Of a stretch of 64,000 nucleotides of DNA, positions 22,910-35,700 are shown piece by piece. The notes below the pieces were generated by a model. That model ran no database searches. It saw only the letters and a program-made list of their open reading frames with translations, and had not been told where the DNA came from. Source of the DNA: Carya illinoinensis (lineage: Eukaryota; Streptophyta; Magnoliopsida; Fagales; Juglandaceae); contig NC_056754.1 of NCBI RefSeq assembly GCF_018687715.1, forward strand, positions 10,759,501 to 10,823,500, read 5' to 3'. A program made the translations under genes and the position numbers. Each line of letters begins with the position of its first letter. The first letter of the stretch is position 1.

Positions 22910-23964
22910 GTGACTTATCCTTTTTTTTTTTTTTTTTTTTTTTTTATAAGTAAGAGAATAATATTATTAATCAGAAAAAAAGTACAGCCCGTGTATACAG
23001 GAAGTATACATAACACCTAGGGACGTTCTATATGTGATGAATTAAAGACAGGAACTCATGAACATTGTCCCCGTTTAGTACAATAGCTGAAAACCAAAGC
23101 AATAAAGTGTGTAGGAAAAAGTTCTTCAACTCTGCCACAGAGCGTTCCTTGTCTTCAAAGCAGCGCACATTTCTTTCCAACCAAATACACCACATGATAC
23201 ACAATGGGATCATCTTCCACACCGCTGCCACTTGATGACATCCTTGCATCTTCCTCCAACACCCCAACAACTCTACCACTTTTGAGGGCATAACCCACGC
23301 AACATCAATCCTTTGGAAAATCTCATCCCACAATTCCCTTGTAACCTCACAATGTAGTAGGAGATGATCAACAGATTCTCCGTTCTTTTTACACAAATAA
23401 CACCAATCCATCACTATACATCCCCTCTTTCTCAGGTTATCTGTGGTCAAGATCTTTCCAAGGGCTGCATTCCATACAAAAAAGGCTACTTTAGAGGGCA
23501 CATAAGCCTTCCAAATGCTCTTCCAAGGAAAGGAAGAGTGGTCTTGTGATGATAAGAGATTATAGTACGCCTTTACTGTTAATTTCTTCTGATTACTAGC
23601 CTTCCACTTCAAGCGGTCACACTGTGCCATAGTAGTCCCCATGGAGTATATTAAGCTAAGGAAATCTGAAACCATAGGTAATTCGCAATCATGGAAGTCC
23701 CTGATGAAAAGAACATTCCACTGTTGAGCACCCTGAAAAAATAATCGCAAATCTGCCACTGAAGCCTCCCTATTATCAGCAATACGGAACAGAGTTGGAT
23801 AAACTCTTTCCAATGCCTGGTCTCCACACCACACATCCCGCCAGAAGCTGATGCGAGTACCATCTCCAACTACAAAGCGAACATGTCTCTCAAAACAAGA
23901 CCACCCACTCCTTATAAATTTCCATAAACCCACGCCATGCCCCCCTCTCACTCCGTGACTTATC
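22910..23964 (-). mobile_element. 5'-truncated LINE with 10-bp target-site duplication
   Basis: GTGACTTATC occurs at 22910-22919 and again at 23955-23964, flanking the element. A T run at 22921-22945 is the poly-A tail of a minus-strand element. The body holds one long open frame (23951-23028, 307 codons) covering only the C-terminal part of a LINE polyprotein, with WRDVWCGDQAL, PWKSIWKAYVPSKVAFFVW, a zf-RVT zinc motif (CYLCKKNGESVDHLLLHC) and WCIWLERNVRCFED. The frame lacks endonuclease and reverse transcriptase. It matches the family in the MSH3 introns (compare [10 protein letters not shown] and MDWC). The intact frame and exact duplication suggest a fairly recent insertion, about 0.8 kb upstream of the F-box gene. 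Confidence 0.93.
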
Positions 23965-24189
23965 TAGAACAACATCGCCAATTTTGGTAGGTCTTACAGG
24001 ACAACAATGGCAATTTTGGTAGGTCAAGGCAAAGATTTCACTCACGAGTTGTTAGTTACATATTACCGATCATATAGGAGATCAACAAAATTCAAACAGC
24101 TGTTCACAAAAGAGAGCCAAAAAAATATGCAGCCAATGACAGTATATATCACATCAACATTCATATGAAAATGCGTAGAAGGAGAAATG

Positions 24190-24452
24190 AAATTAGTAAA
24201 AATATCAAAGTTTCTAATTTCTTTCTGCTCCGGCAGGAATTTTTCGTCCCGGAACAGTAACCGGTACAGTGTAATGGGTTGTTATGTTTTAGAGCAAATT
24301 CCGGCCGTTCCGGACTGTTCTAGTCCATTCAGACCGGATTCCAACGTTTCGGCAGAACATCTATTTTAGTCCAGAATACGTGCACATTAAAGTTCAATGA
24401 TCAATCACACACTCATGCACGCATAGAGAGTGAGCGTCTCCCTCTCCCCCAT

Positions 24453-24505
<53 letters not shown>

Positions 24506-25283
24506 TTCAACCATTTCTTTCTTTGTGCTTCTTCTTCTTACTCTTCATTCATTCCCTCACACACAAGCCCTAGTATTACCCTTCGAACTCAACAGCCATG
24601 ACTTCATCTTTTGGATCTGCAAACTCAACCATGACCACCCGAAGATTCAGTTTTTGACCTTTCGCGGCCTCAGGTCCTCCAACTCTCTTTCTTTGTTCCG
24701 ACACCAGCACTTCATTTCTTTTGAAAGCTCTTTTTTTAGTCTTTTTCTGGTTTGGATTTGAAGTTTGATTCCGTTATCTGAGCTAGCTCTGTTTGGATTG
24801 CTAGATGTCAGAAAAAAAGAGATAAGACTTACTCTATTGCATCTCTGGTAGGATGAGTGAATAGAGGAGCTAAATGCTTAAGAAATGAGGCCCAGGCCCC
24901 ACTTTAGGTGATCTGGTTTAAAGTTTCTTCTCATTTCTGTATGTTTATGTCCGTTGATACTGGTTTGGAATGTAAGGAAGATCTTGTTCCTAGTCAGACT
25001 ATGAAAATTTTTCTTTGAGACCCAAATAGCCCCCAAAGTTTTTTCTACCAGTTCTATTTTTAATTATTATTTTTCTTGGTGTCTGAAGGGGTTAATGTTT
25101 ATATGCTTTCTCATGTTAACATTTATTACTAAAATAAACTAAGTACGGTTTTAAGACTACGTTATTTTAGAATATAATTATATATATAATTTATCGACTA
25201 TCTCGAAAGGGTACACCGAAACGTACCGATACCAAAATATTTTGTTCCAATAGCTGAACCGGAACAAAATTCAAACCTTTGAA
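24190..25283. repeat. CCGGTACC-rich repeat element, diverged copy
   Basis: About 24230-24370 is rich in CCGG (CCCGGAACAGTAACCGGTAC, TTCCGGCCGTTCCGGAC). About 25150-25281 (TTATTTTAGAATATAATTAT, CGTACCGATACCAAAATATT, ending CAAACCTTTG) resembles the right part of the element at 44781-45245. Probably two remnants of one repeat family separated by other sequence. Confidence 0.4.
24454..24500. repeat. (CT)n microsatellite
   Basis: About 47 bases of uninterrupted CT. Confidence 0.95.
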
Positions 25284-25401
25284 AAATATAAATGATACTA
25301 CACACCTCTTACATAATCAGGTTTCAACATCAACAGACAACTAAATATAAATGATACTATGCACCTCTTACATAATCAGGTTTCAACATCAACAGACAAC
25401 T
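25284..25401. repeat. 59-bp tandem duplication (2 copies)
   Basis: Units at 25284-25342 and 25343-25401 differ at only two positions (ACTACACACC versus ACTATGCACC). Direct, gapless and apparently recent. Confidence 0.95.
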
Positions 25402-27190
25402 AATCACTCATTCTTTTCATTAAATAAACACTTGCGTTGTATCAAATCTCTGAGTCTAATCAACAATCTTTATTGAAAAATTATGCGCAAGTAGGATTCA
25501 TAAAGCACCTAATAGCTCTAGCTCAAATGCCAACCCCGCCCCCCCAAAAAAACCAATTCCCCTCAATAATGGGATGGAGGCTGAGGTTGTCTCAAAGAAA
25601 ATGCAAAATAATAGGAATAGTAGCTAGGATCTATGCTATCTGTGAGATGTAAGGCCATAAATTAACGAGAGAGGTTGCTATACAAAGATGAAGGGATACA
25701 GAATGAAGAAGTATAACCTATAGAATAGCTTAAGTCTTTTAAATGATAAAATAATAATGCTAGAACCTAGTCAAGCCCACTTAACATGTATTTGCCTCAG
25801 TAGAGCCAATTAGCTGCCCCTCTTAGTAATGGGATGGGAGGTGGTGTTGTGTATTAAAAAGAGTGAGAACTTGGGAAGAGGTTGATTGCCTTTGACAGCA
25901 GTTTTCAAGCTTGAAATTTGGGGACAAGGACACGCAGTTCCTATTCAGGAGGTGAATGATAGGCTCCAATGCATAAGATGACCAAAGAGTGTGGTGACCA
26001 AATTCGTGCAAAGACATGAGAAAACTTGTGAAGTGGAGCAGTTGTGAATGACTGGGCAATGGAGAATTACACGGTACATGTAATATGAGGTGGCTAAAAA
26101 ATATGCAGTTATGGATAGGTAGTGTATTTTATACTATGTCTGCAGGGACTAATTATTATATAGTCGAAGGACACGTACTTCCATCATATCACAATATGTC
26201 ATATCATTAAAAATTAGTACTCATGTAAACAATTTTAAAGGCATAGCATTTTATGATAGGTCGAGAGTCCGACACCATCTATACTTCAGGAGTACGTAAT
26301 AATTTTCTGTTTTAAAGGTGATAGTTTTTTAAGCAAGTTACATGATGCTAATGTAGTGTTGTGTAACTGATTGTAACTGCATCCAGCTGTGGCAGTAGTC
26401 AATCAGGCTGTGTTTCCACCAAAATAATGCAAGTTTTGTTTGGAATGTTTGTATGAGGTTACTCCCACCCGCAGTGGAGATTGGACGGTAAAGAGTTATT
26501 TCAGTTATTAGCATGCTGAGATTGTTACCTATGATACTGCACACACACATAAACAGAGATGAAGAAATGATCTTTGCGAGTCGCATGTCTCATAATAGTT
26601 TTCGTAGCTGCCAAGAACCCAAGAATTAAATCAACCGACAAAGAAAATTATTAATAATCAAGCATAAGCAAGATCTTGAAGTTGTACATCTAAATTGGAC
26701 AATTGAACTTAATTGGACAATTCAACTTCGTGACAACTGAAAACTCCAAAAATTCCTAAAAGAAACCACAAATATAAGTTTTCAATCCCAAAACACTTCT
26801 GGGTCTCAAATTATCCAATCAGATCTTCCTATCCTGATCCAACATCCACCCTCTACATAAGACCACTCATACACACGTCCACGCAAACATATATATAAAG
26901 CATAAACCCGTATTTGAAGAAGCGAAAAGTTAAGAGACAGAGACGGACCTTCATTCAAAAATTGTATGTTGCACTTCTCGATCAGATGCGTGTTCTGGGC
27001 TTCGGACTGGTTTGGATTTGGAAGTCAATGAGATATTTTTATTTTTTGTTTTCTTCGTTGCCAAGAAACGGAAAGAGAGATGCGGATTCTTAGCCGATAA
27101 TTTTACTAAAACAGCCCTGGCAGTTTAAGACGAACTCCCTCGAGAACCGGTCTGCTTGACTATTGACATGCCAGTGACGGCGAGTTAACC
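25402..27190. other. Intergenic, no gene recognised
   Basis: Short open frames (25437-25652 plus, 25823-26059 minus, 26338-26586 minus) have no family resemblance. No repeat structure stands out. Confidence 0.45.
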
Positions 27191-27194
27191 TGAT

Positions 27195-27480
27195 AGCTGA
27201 GACTCTAGAAAGGGCAGTTCTACGGAGACACCACCAAAGTGCCTTTTTTTTTTTTGTTTTTTTTTCCTTCCTCTTAAATATTAAGAAAAATATTTCTTAA
27301 CAGTTAAGGGAAAAAAAATTAAATCATTACTTAACAGTTAAGGGAAAAAAAGTTAAGGGAAAAAAAATAAAAAAATTAAATCATTTCTTTACAGTTAAGA
27401 CAAAAAAAACTAAAAAAATAAAAAGCACCGAGTACAGATGCTTCGGTAGAACATCGGTCTACCTAGCATTTTTCCTCTAG
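27195..27480. repeat. Small element with internal TTAAGGGAAAAAA units and imperfect inverted ends
   Basis: Left part GTTCTACGGAGACACCACCA and right part (reverse strand) GACCGATGTTCTACCGAAGC are similar as inverted ends. Between them CAGTTAAGGGAAAAAAA-like units recur four times (about 27300-27410) together with T-rich tracts. A non-coding, non-autonomous element is likely; its class is unknown. Confidence 0.45.
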
Positions 27481-28200
27481 AAATCCTAAGATTAGTGAGT
27501 AGATTCCTCTGCGAGTATTCATGGGATTTCCCAATTTTAAAGGATTTATTTTTTAAAAGAATTTGGTATAATTTGAATTTAATCGTAAAAAAATGAGTTA
27601 AAAAAATGTAAAAGCTGCACTTAAAAAAAAATAAATAAATAAATATAAAGTTTATATAAAAAATTAATTTTTAATAAAAGACATTCATTTTTTTAAAAGA
27701 GTGCACGGCTAATATAATTTCCCTTTACTTTTACTTCGGAAATTTTCATTCTTCGAACTTAAAAAAAGTGATCCGACCACTGCCATTTTATCTAATTTTA
27801 AACAGTATTATCTAATTGTTATCCATTGCCATTTTATTGTTAAATGGTATTGAAATTCGAGAGAAATAATAAAATATAAGATGTTCAATGAACAGATATT
27901 TTCTTATATTTTGTTGAACTGAAATCCCAAGTCTACAGTGCGTAAATTAGCAGAGACCATGAAATGTTTTTTGCATCGGAGAAAATATAAAGTGTGGCAT
28001 ACAAGAAGATTGGTCACTTTTATGTGGTTTAAAAATTAATAAAACATTTTTCAATTATATACAGTAAATGACAATTATCGAGCTTATCAAAATCGTTTTG
28101 ACTTTTAAGGATGAACTAATTTCTCTATGAGAACAGCAAGAAAAGAAACAATGGGAAGGAAACACATGAAGCCTGGACAAGATAGAAGAATTACTTATAG
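27481..28200. other. AT-rich intergenic, no gene seen
   Basis: A/T-rich sequence with AAATAAATAAATAAA near 27630 and no coding signal. Confidence 0.45.
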
Positions 28201-28239
28201 TCAAGGGAAACACTTGGCTTTCAGTTTTAGCCAGGACAT

Positions 28240-28900
28240 TGAGCTTGTTATGAGTTGAAATATCTACGAACGAGTTTTCTCACGGATAAGATCATTAATA
28301 ACAATATCTAGAGAAGGAGTCAGAGTTCGATTAAACAGTTGACCACAGATCGGCTTAAAGTCATCTTGTAGGGCAATGCAAAACTGATAGAGACGATATT
28401 GATCACAACGAATAACATACATGTCAACATTAGTGGGTCAGAGAGATCAATATGATTTCAAATATGACAAAGACAATCAAAGAAGTCATTGATGGATTGA
28501 CCAAGCTCCTGTATGAGCTAATACAACTCAACCATAAGTTGGTGCTCTCTAGATCCACCCATAAGGAGTAGTAGCAAAACATCTGGTTAACATAGTCCAA
28601 GCAAATAGAGCATCATCATAGCTACCAAATAGGTTGGAGATAGTCAGAATGGGGGTGTTGTGCATCCAAGTAAGGATCTGGTGATTATGGCTATCCTATT
28701 TGAGAAGGCACTGTTAAAATTGTTCTGTTTGCTCATCTCCTTTTTGCACTGGCTTGGTCCAATCATCCGTGCAATAGAACCAAAGTTCACAACATTTAAG
28801 AAAACAGCAAAAAGACTGAGACCACACTAAATAGTTTTTACCATCTAATATCACAAGAATAGGACGAAGAATCTAATTTTTTTGAGCCATTATGAGATCA
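28240..28900 (-). mobile_element. Ty1/copia retrotransposon gag relic
   Basis: Minus-strand translation with several stops gives a copia-type gag pattern: VYQLIQEL/LGQSINDFFDC-like helices, then ALQDDFKPICGQLFNRT, then PSLDIVINDLIREKTR, matching the typical gag pattern of a D/E-F motif, an N/HRTPLPSLD-like motif and ELLREE. No protease, integrase or LTR is visible next to it. A dead fragment, lying about 0.4 kb past the 3' end of MSH3. Confidence 0.65.
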
Positions 28901-29278
28901 TATATGCAAAAATAGACAAACCAAGCTATTCATCACTCTCCCTTTCAGGGGGAATGAACTTGTTTACATATGCTACAACCTTTTTTTTCCCGTCCCAAAA
29001 AGAAAATGAGAGAAATGAAGAAGGAATTCCCCTTTTTGTCTGTTGCATATACTAATTTACATTTAAGTTTCGCCAATTACATTTTTGGGTTACACGGGAG
29101 TCTTGTGATATTTACAACAAATGATAACTCACATGGATTTAAAATAGAAATGAGACTACATTTTACCAAGAAAATGAGAGAGAGGACAGAGAGAGGCAAC
29201 AAAAATGGAGTAGAATGATGCATCCCATCTCTAAAGACAATTTTCACACAAAACGATTACCTACAAAATTGAAGAATT

Positions 29279-29663
29279 TCACGTGAACTCTGCCTCAATT
29301 GCTATACTGTTAAGCTCTCCTTGCCGTAGAATGAGACATGCCATCTCAAAAACACTTTCAGGAATGGCCTTGTACTCTGAAAAATAATTAAAAATGGATA
29401 TATCAGAGCAAGTCCATAATGCAATTTCATATAATCCACTGTGGCCAACTGCAAGTGCACAAACTTGCTAGCCACACTTGGAAAACAAAATTGATAAGGT
29501 GCATCCTATATGATGCCAGTCCCCAGTACCCTTCTCCCCACCCTGACTGCAAAATGGAATGGGTTGAATTGCCGCATGAAAATTAATTCTACAGAAGCAA
29601 CACCAACCAAGACACCGAAAAATTCATAGTCCACTAAAAAAATGTTTCTCCGAGGATAAAAAC

Positions 29664-29723
<60 letters not shown>

Positions 29724-32700
29724 AAAATCAATCCAATTCATCCTAACCTGCTTACTAAATCCTTTGCAATTCTTCTAGCATTTAAAAGCTGGATGCTTCT
29801 TGCAACTTCATCATCAGATACTGCAGCTTTCAGGCTAAAAAAGAATCCCTTGTATGCAACATTGACGTCTTCTAAATCCCATGTCCCTCCTGGACCGAAG
29901 CACTCTGGAGTTTCCAACATTTTCTTTTGTGTTTGTGGTTCATCATCAATAAGGAGTTTCTCAAGGAGATGCTTTTTTTCCAATCTACTTCCTGCCCTGT
30001 TGTTTACCAGTGCTTCTAACCTGGAACCCATGATAATGGCTCGACTAATACATGTTGAAGGTAGCTGCAGAAGGTAGGAGTTGCAAATAACAAAAGTAAT
30101 AGTCAAAATATCTAATAAATGTGAAGCTTCGGTGACAACACACCAATATAACAGCACCTGCAAAAGAGGCTCATCCTCCTAGAGTAAAAACAGAATATCT
30201 ACTTACCCAAGATATTAATTTCCCTTCCCAACTTTTTAAATTCCCCCTTTTCCCACTTCTCCCTTCCCTCTTTTTTTTTTAAATTTCCGCTAAAACCAAA
30301 ATTTAAGGTAAGCTTGTCATTTGCCATGTATATGTGATTTACTCTTTTTCGGTAGAAATCCACTTCATAAAGATTATCACAAAGAGGCAAATTTATAATA
30401 TGAATCACAGCACATAACTGCAAGGAGAGAGGGAGAGACAGGAGATTCAAGTTACCTGTGCAAGCTGTGCGACCTTAAAACCAAAACTACTCTCTGAAAC
30501 GCCAGTCACAAGCTTATAGAGGTAAGTCACATCTTCATGATCAGATTTTGAATTTTCTATATCCATGTCTTTATGTGAAGTCAAATATGAAACATGGTAT
30601 GCCCCCACAGAGCCAGGAAATTCATTTCTAATATCCGCAATTTTAGGGTAGTGGGTGACAAAGAGAACCATGCACCTTTTCTGCTCTAGCAGATAATGCA
30701 ATGTAGCATAAGCAATAGCTACACCATCATGTGTGCTTGTGCCTCTCCCAAGTTCATCAATGATAACCAAAGAACGTGCTGTGCAATTGTGGAGTATATT
30801 TGAAGCCTCACTTAACTCTTCTAGAAAGGTGCTTCTCCCTTGTTGGATACTGTCAGAAGCACCCATTCGGGTGTAGATACCATCTAGCACATGGAGTTTT
30901 GCTGATGATGCTGGTACAAAGGAACCAACCTAAAGAACCATAGAAAATTCCAATAAAGCAAATTCTGTAAGAGATCCAACTTGTCAAACAAAAACCGTAA
31001 GAGGGAAATTTTGGACACTACAAAAGGTATTCAACAATGAGCACCAGCTGAAGAGAAACGTACTAGATCCCATCACAGATTATAATGCAAATAAATACTA
31101 AGATGAACAAAAAAAGCAAAACGAAGAACTCTGGTTAATATTCAAAAACCCTAATCAATTGCATTTTTCCCAGGATGAATACTGGGTCTTCTTACTAACG
31201 ATGAAGTTTATATCATGTAAGGCATATAGCACGACTCCAACAATCCAAAAGCTACAATGAAACTTGTGCCTGAAGAGAAATTTTTTACATAAAAGTGTAA
31301 CTCCATAGACAGGATGGAGAAAACAAGAAGACCAGCCAATTTTTAAAGAATGAAACCGATTTGAAAATGTTGCGCATGGTTCCCTATTGATACAGTTAAT
31401 GCCCTAGATCATAAACAATAGAGAGTAGTTGGGAGATTTGAATTTACCTGAGCCATGATGGCAATGAGAGCAACTTGGCGAATGTAGCAACTCTTTCCAC
31501 CCATGTTGGGTCCAGTAACAATCTGACAATACTCACTGTCTGCATTCAAATTTGTGTCATTTGGAACAAAATTGTCTTGTAACATGGTTTCCAAAACCTG
31601 GTCAAAAGTGGTAAGCAGTAAACAGGAGGCCATGACTAACAGGAAAATGGCCTTTCCTTAACAAATCAGTATTACAAACTCACGCTTGTATCATGTCATC
31701 TTCTTTGTTGCAATGTAATAAACATTATTGATGAAATATGATTTATCCAACAACTTGAACAAATTAAAGTGTGTCAGCTATACTCGATGAAAGAAAGTGA
31801 ATTTCTTAAAGTATTTACTCAAGGTTACAAGCTATGTCAACATAAACTACAAACTAGAACCACCAGCATAATCCATCCTCGGGCCCCACTGGGCCCACTC
31901 CACTCCTTTCTCCCCAAATGACAGATCAGCATGCCAGTTCAGCTTGTGACCCAGAGGGTGTAGGCAGAAACTAGGAAACCACTTCTCCAACAAAGAATAG
32001 GTCACAGTGTCTCTACCAGCCTAGAGCCTAGAGCCTAGAGAGAGAGAAAGAGAGAGTCTGGACTTGTTAAGAACAATGTAGAAATTGTAACATGGCTTTC
32101 CAGAACGTCAACTTGACCCTATCAACTTATATGGAAGAGTCACCGTGCTCTGCCCCCTTCAGGAGCTGCTTTCCCTTAGGAAAAAACGATAACTATGGCT
32201 AGTACCATCAAATTTTCTTTTAAGCTTAAATACACAAGCACTAATCTCTATGCTAGGAAGAAAAACATGATCTATGTAATACAGCATCCCTAATACTACT
32301 TATAAACTAGTTGTGCACCCACACAATGCACCAGAAAAATTGTTATACTTCTATTCTTTCTATAACCTGTTTGTGGAGTTGCATGGCATTTTTCAATTAC
32401 TAATTGTAATAAATTGAATGGAAAAAGGATGAAGTGTTGTTGAAGAAAGAAAATGAAGTATTCTAAACCTAAGAATAGGGATTACAAAATATAGATCATA
32501 TATTTGAACTCTTAACTCATCTATTAGTGTTTCAACTCTAACTCATCTATAACATATATAATTTTCACAATAAGAATTTTGCTTTTTTTTTTTCTGAGCC
32601 ATGTCATGCATTCTTTTGTTAACTAACCATAAATTTAGTCATAAATGATATAGAACTAAACTCCACACAAAAACATTACAGTTGCACCCAATAATAGCCA

Positions 32701-35700
32701 AAGCCCTGAGATTAGATAGGAAGAGCCTCTCAGCAAACAAATTGAAATAGGTTTCTGAATTCATAAGAGTATGTAGTTCAAGGACTAAATACCTTGATTG
32801 AAAAGCAACACATTGACAGTTACATAATAACGTCAGTTAAGATAGACTCAATAAGATCCCTTGCTGAGGCAAAAAAAATTTAATAAATTTTGAACACATA
32901 CCGGATGACGACCAGAAGAGATGTGTACTTGAACAGGTTCATCTTCATAGACAAAAACTGGACGAACATAATTCTGCAGCAGATTAATTAAGTGGAAAAT
33001 ATAACATCAAGTTAAAGTTGCAGATATAGCAGAAATTTTACTCTTGCCCCAAATTAATTTTCACCTGGACAAAAGCACAAATTCTAAGAAAGTAACACTA
33101 AATGCTTTTGCCAATGGCCCTTGGGCCAATTGGTACCTCCACTGACCCCAAGTATGGGACCTTGTGAGACATCAGGGGATCGCAGTCCCCCAGTTTACTA
33201 GGGAAAAAAGAACAGCAACTGCTTATTGTGGGAGGACATCATAGTAAATGTAATAAATGGAAAACAGTTACTGTGGAAAGTGCAAAACTTATTTTTCAAC
33301 ATTGTACAGTAGACTATACTTCTGGAACTTCCCAAAAGGGATACGAGTAGTATTATTAGGGTCAGAAGGGGTAATTAACTCTCACCTTATTTCTGGAAAG
33401 AATGGCAAGGGAATGCAGACAATCCAAAGTAGCCAGCGCTTGAACAGCAGCTTGAAAATCAGCATAATATTTACCAAATTCCCTTAGAAAGCTATCCCAA
33501 GCAGCTCGGCAGGCAACAGTCAGCTTCTCATTTGCCAACAATAACTGGTCTAAAGCAGTCAACACTTCCAGTGGGTGATAGCGTATTGTTTTTTTGGTAC
33601 TATTTACCTTAACCCAATTCAAGGGTACCTTCACATCTAAGGGCAACTGCAACAAAGCTATTCTAAGTTAGGTATACAAATGAACATTGCAGATACAATT
33701 GGAATAATAATAATTGGGATATCCTATTCTTACTTATCATAAAAATATATATATACATATTATATGAATATCAAAATATATTTTTTGAGGAAAATAACCA
33801 AAAGTAAGGTCACGCCTGTCATTGAAACTGAAAGACAAAGCGAACATGGTCAATAACACTGAATAGCCAAACAAATAAACACACCAACACCACCAACCAA
33901 AAGAGAACTATTTTTTTTTTTTATACCTAAAAATATTTTATATATCAAAAGGAGTAACCAAGTACACTGAACGTATACAAGAAAACACCTAGCCCATAAT
34001 AAAGCTCCCCTAATGACCCAAAAACAACCCATAATACTAATCCCAAATTTACCCAAAAATTACACTGAACCTCAACCCCTTGTTTCCCATATAACTAATA
34101 CCCAAAACGCCCCTTGTTCCCCCGTCTTCACATTGCCCTCCCTTTAGACTTCCCGTCTTCACTTGAACGCCCCTTGTTTACTCATTATTAGGTTAAACAA
34201 CAACAGAAACATAGACCTTCAGTTAATTGAACCTTACCAACTGCCCCTCCCCTCACCCACTTCAAAAAGAAAAAGAAATGGAAAAAACAGGTCTGTATGG
34301 AAAATACACTAAAAATGCCACCATATTAGAACACATAAATACCTAGTCATTTACCAGAATCTATCATGGAGACAGCAACTCAAACACTTGATTTCAAAGA
34401 CAGCACTGTAAAATATTTGGAGAAAAGGAATTGAAGGCAAGGGTGTCGGCGGATATTAATAAATTTATGCTTATGGAAGAAATTTCTTGGAGGCAAAAAT
34501 CCAGGATTTTATGGCTTAAGGAATGAGACAAATGCACGAAATTCTTTCATAGAATGGCTAATTCTCATCACAGAAATAATGCCATAGAAGTCCTCCATGT
34601 TGACGATAATGTGATTTGTGATAAGGAGGAGATAGAAGAGCACATTGTGAATTTTTACGAGAAACTTTTTCGGGAAGATTTCTCTTGGAGGCCCAAGTTA
34701 GAGGGGCTGGTTTTTTACTCCATTGATAATCAAACTGCAATTTGGTTGGAGAGGCCTTTTGAGGAAGATGAGGTTCTAGATGTGGTTAGGGGCATGTCTA
34801 AGGATAAAGCTCCGGGTCCCGATGGTTTTTCCATGGCATTTTTCCAAGCTTGTTGGGATATTGTGAAGGATGACGTTATGAAAGTTTTTGAAGAATTTTA
34901 CTCCTTCAGCAAATTTGAAAAGAGTTTTAATACTACTTTTTTAGCTCTTATCCCTAAGAAGGCAGGTGCTGTTGAAATAAGGGATTTTCGACCAATCAGC
35001 TTGGTTAACGGGGTTTATAAGATCCTCTCTAAGGTGTTAGCCAACCGCCTCAGTATGGTTATGGATAAAATTATTACAAAGCCTCAAAATGTGTTTGTGA
35101 AGGGAAGACAAATTCTGGATTCGGTACTTATTGCTCATGAGTGTTTGGAAAGCAGAATAAGGACGGGTCAATCTGGAATCTTAGTTAAATTAGACATGGA
35201 AAAGGCTTTTGACCATGTCAATTGGGATTTTCTTCTTTATTTGCTTAAGAGATTTGGTTTTGGGGAGAAATGGTGCTCTTGGATAAGACATTGTATTTCA
35301 ACGACCAAGTTTTCTATTTTATTCACCTGTCCGGCTGGTTTTTTCAGTAGTTCTTGTGGCTTAAGGCAAGGAGATCCCTTGTCTCCTTTTCTCTTTGTCC
35401 TAGTCATGGACGCATTGAGTCGTATGATTGAATTGGCAATTGATGGAGGTTTCATGTCGGGCTTTAAGGTGGGAGATGTTGCTAGGGGCTGCATCACCGT
35501 TTCTCATCTCCTCTTCGCAAACGACACTTTTCTTTTCAGTGATGCTAACCAGGATCATCTTCGAGCCTTAAGAGCTTTATTGTTATGTTATGAAGCTGTT
35601 TCTGGACTTAGAATAAATCTAAATAAGTCTGAAATCGTTCCAGTGGGTTCAGCCAGCAATATATATGATTTGGCTAATATTATGGGCTGCAAAGTTTCTT

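Noticed and set aside
33080..33215. Sequence in an MSH3 intron with GCCCTTGGGCCAATTGGTAC, suspected tRNA-derived SINE
   Set aside because: Looks like a dispersed repeat piece, but I could not find A/B promoter boxes, a tail or target duplications.
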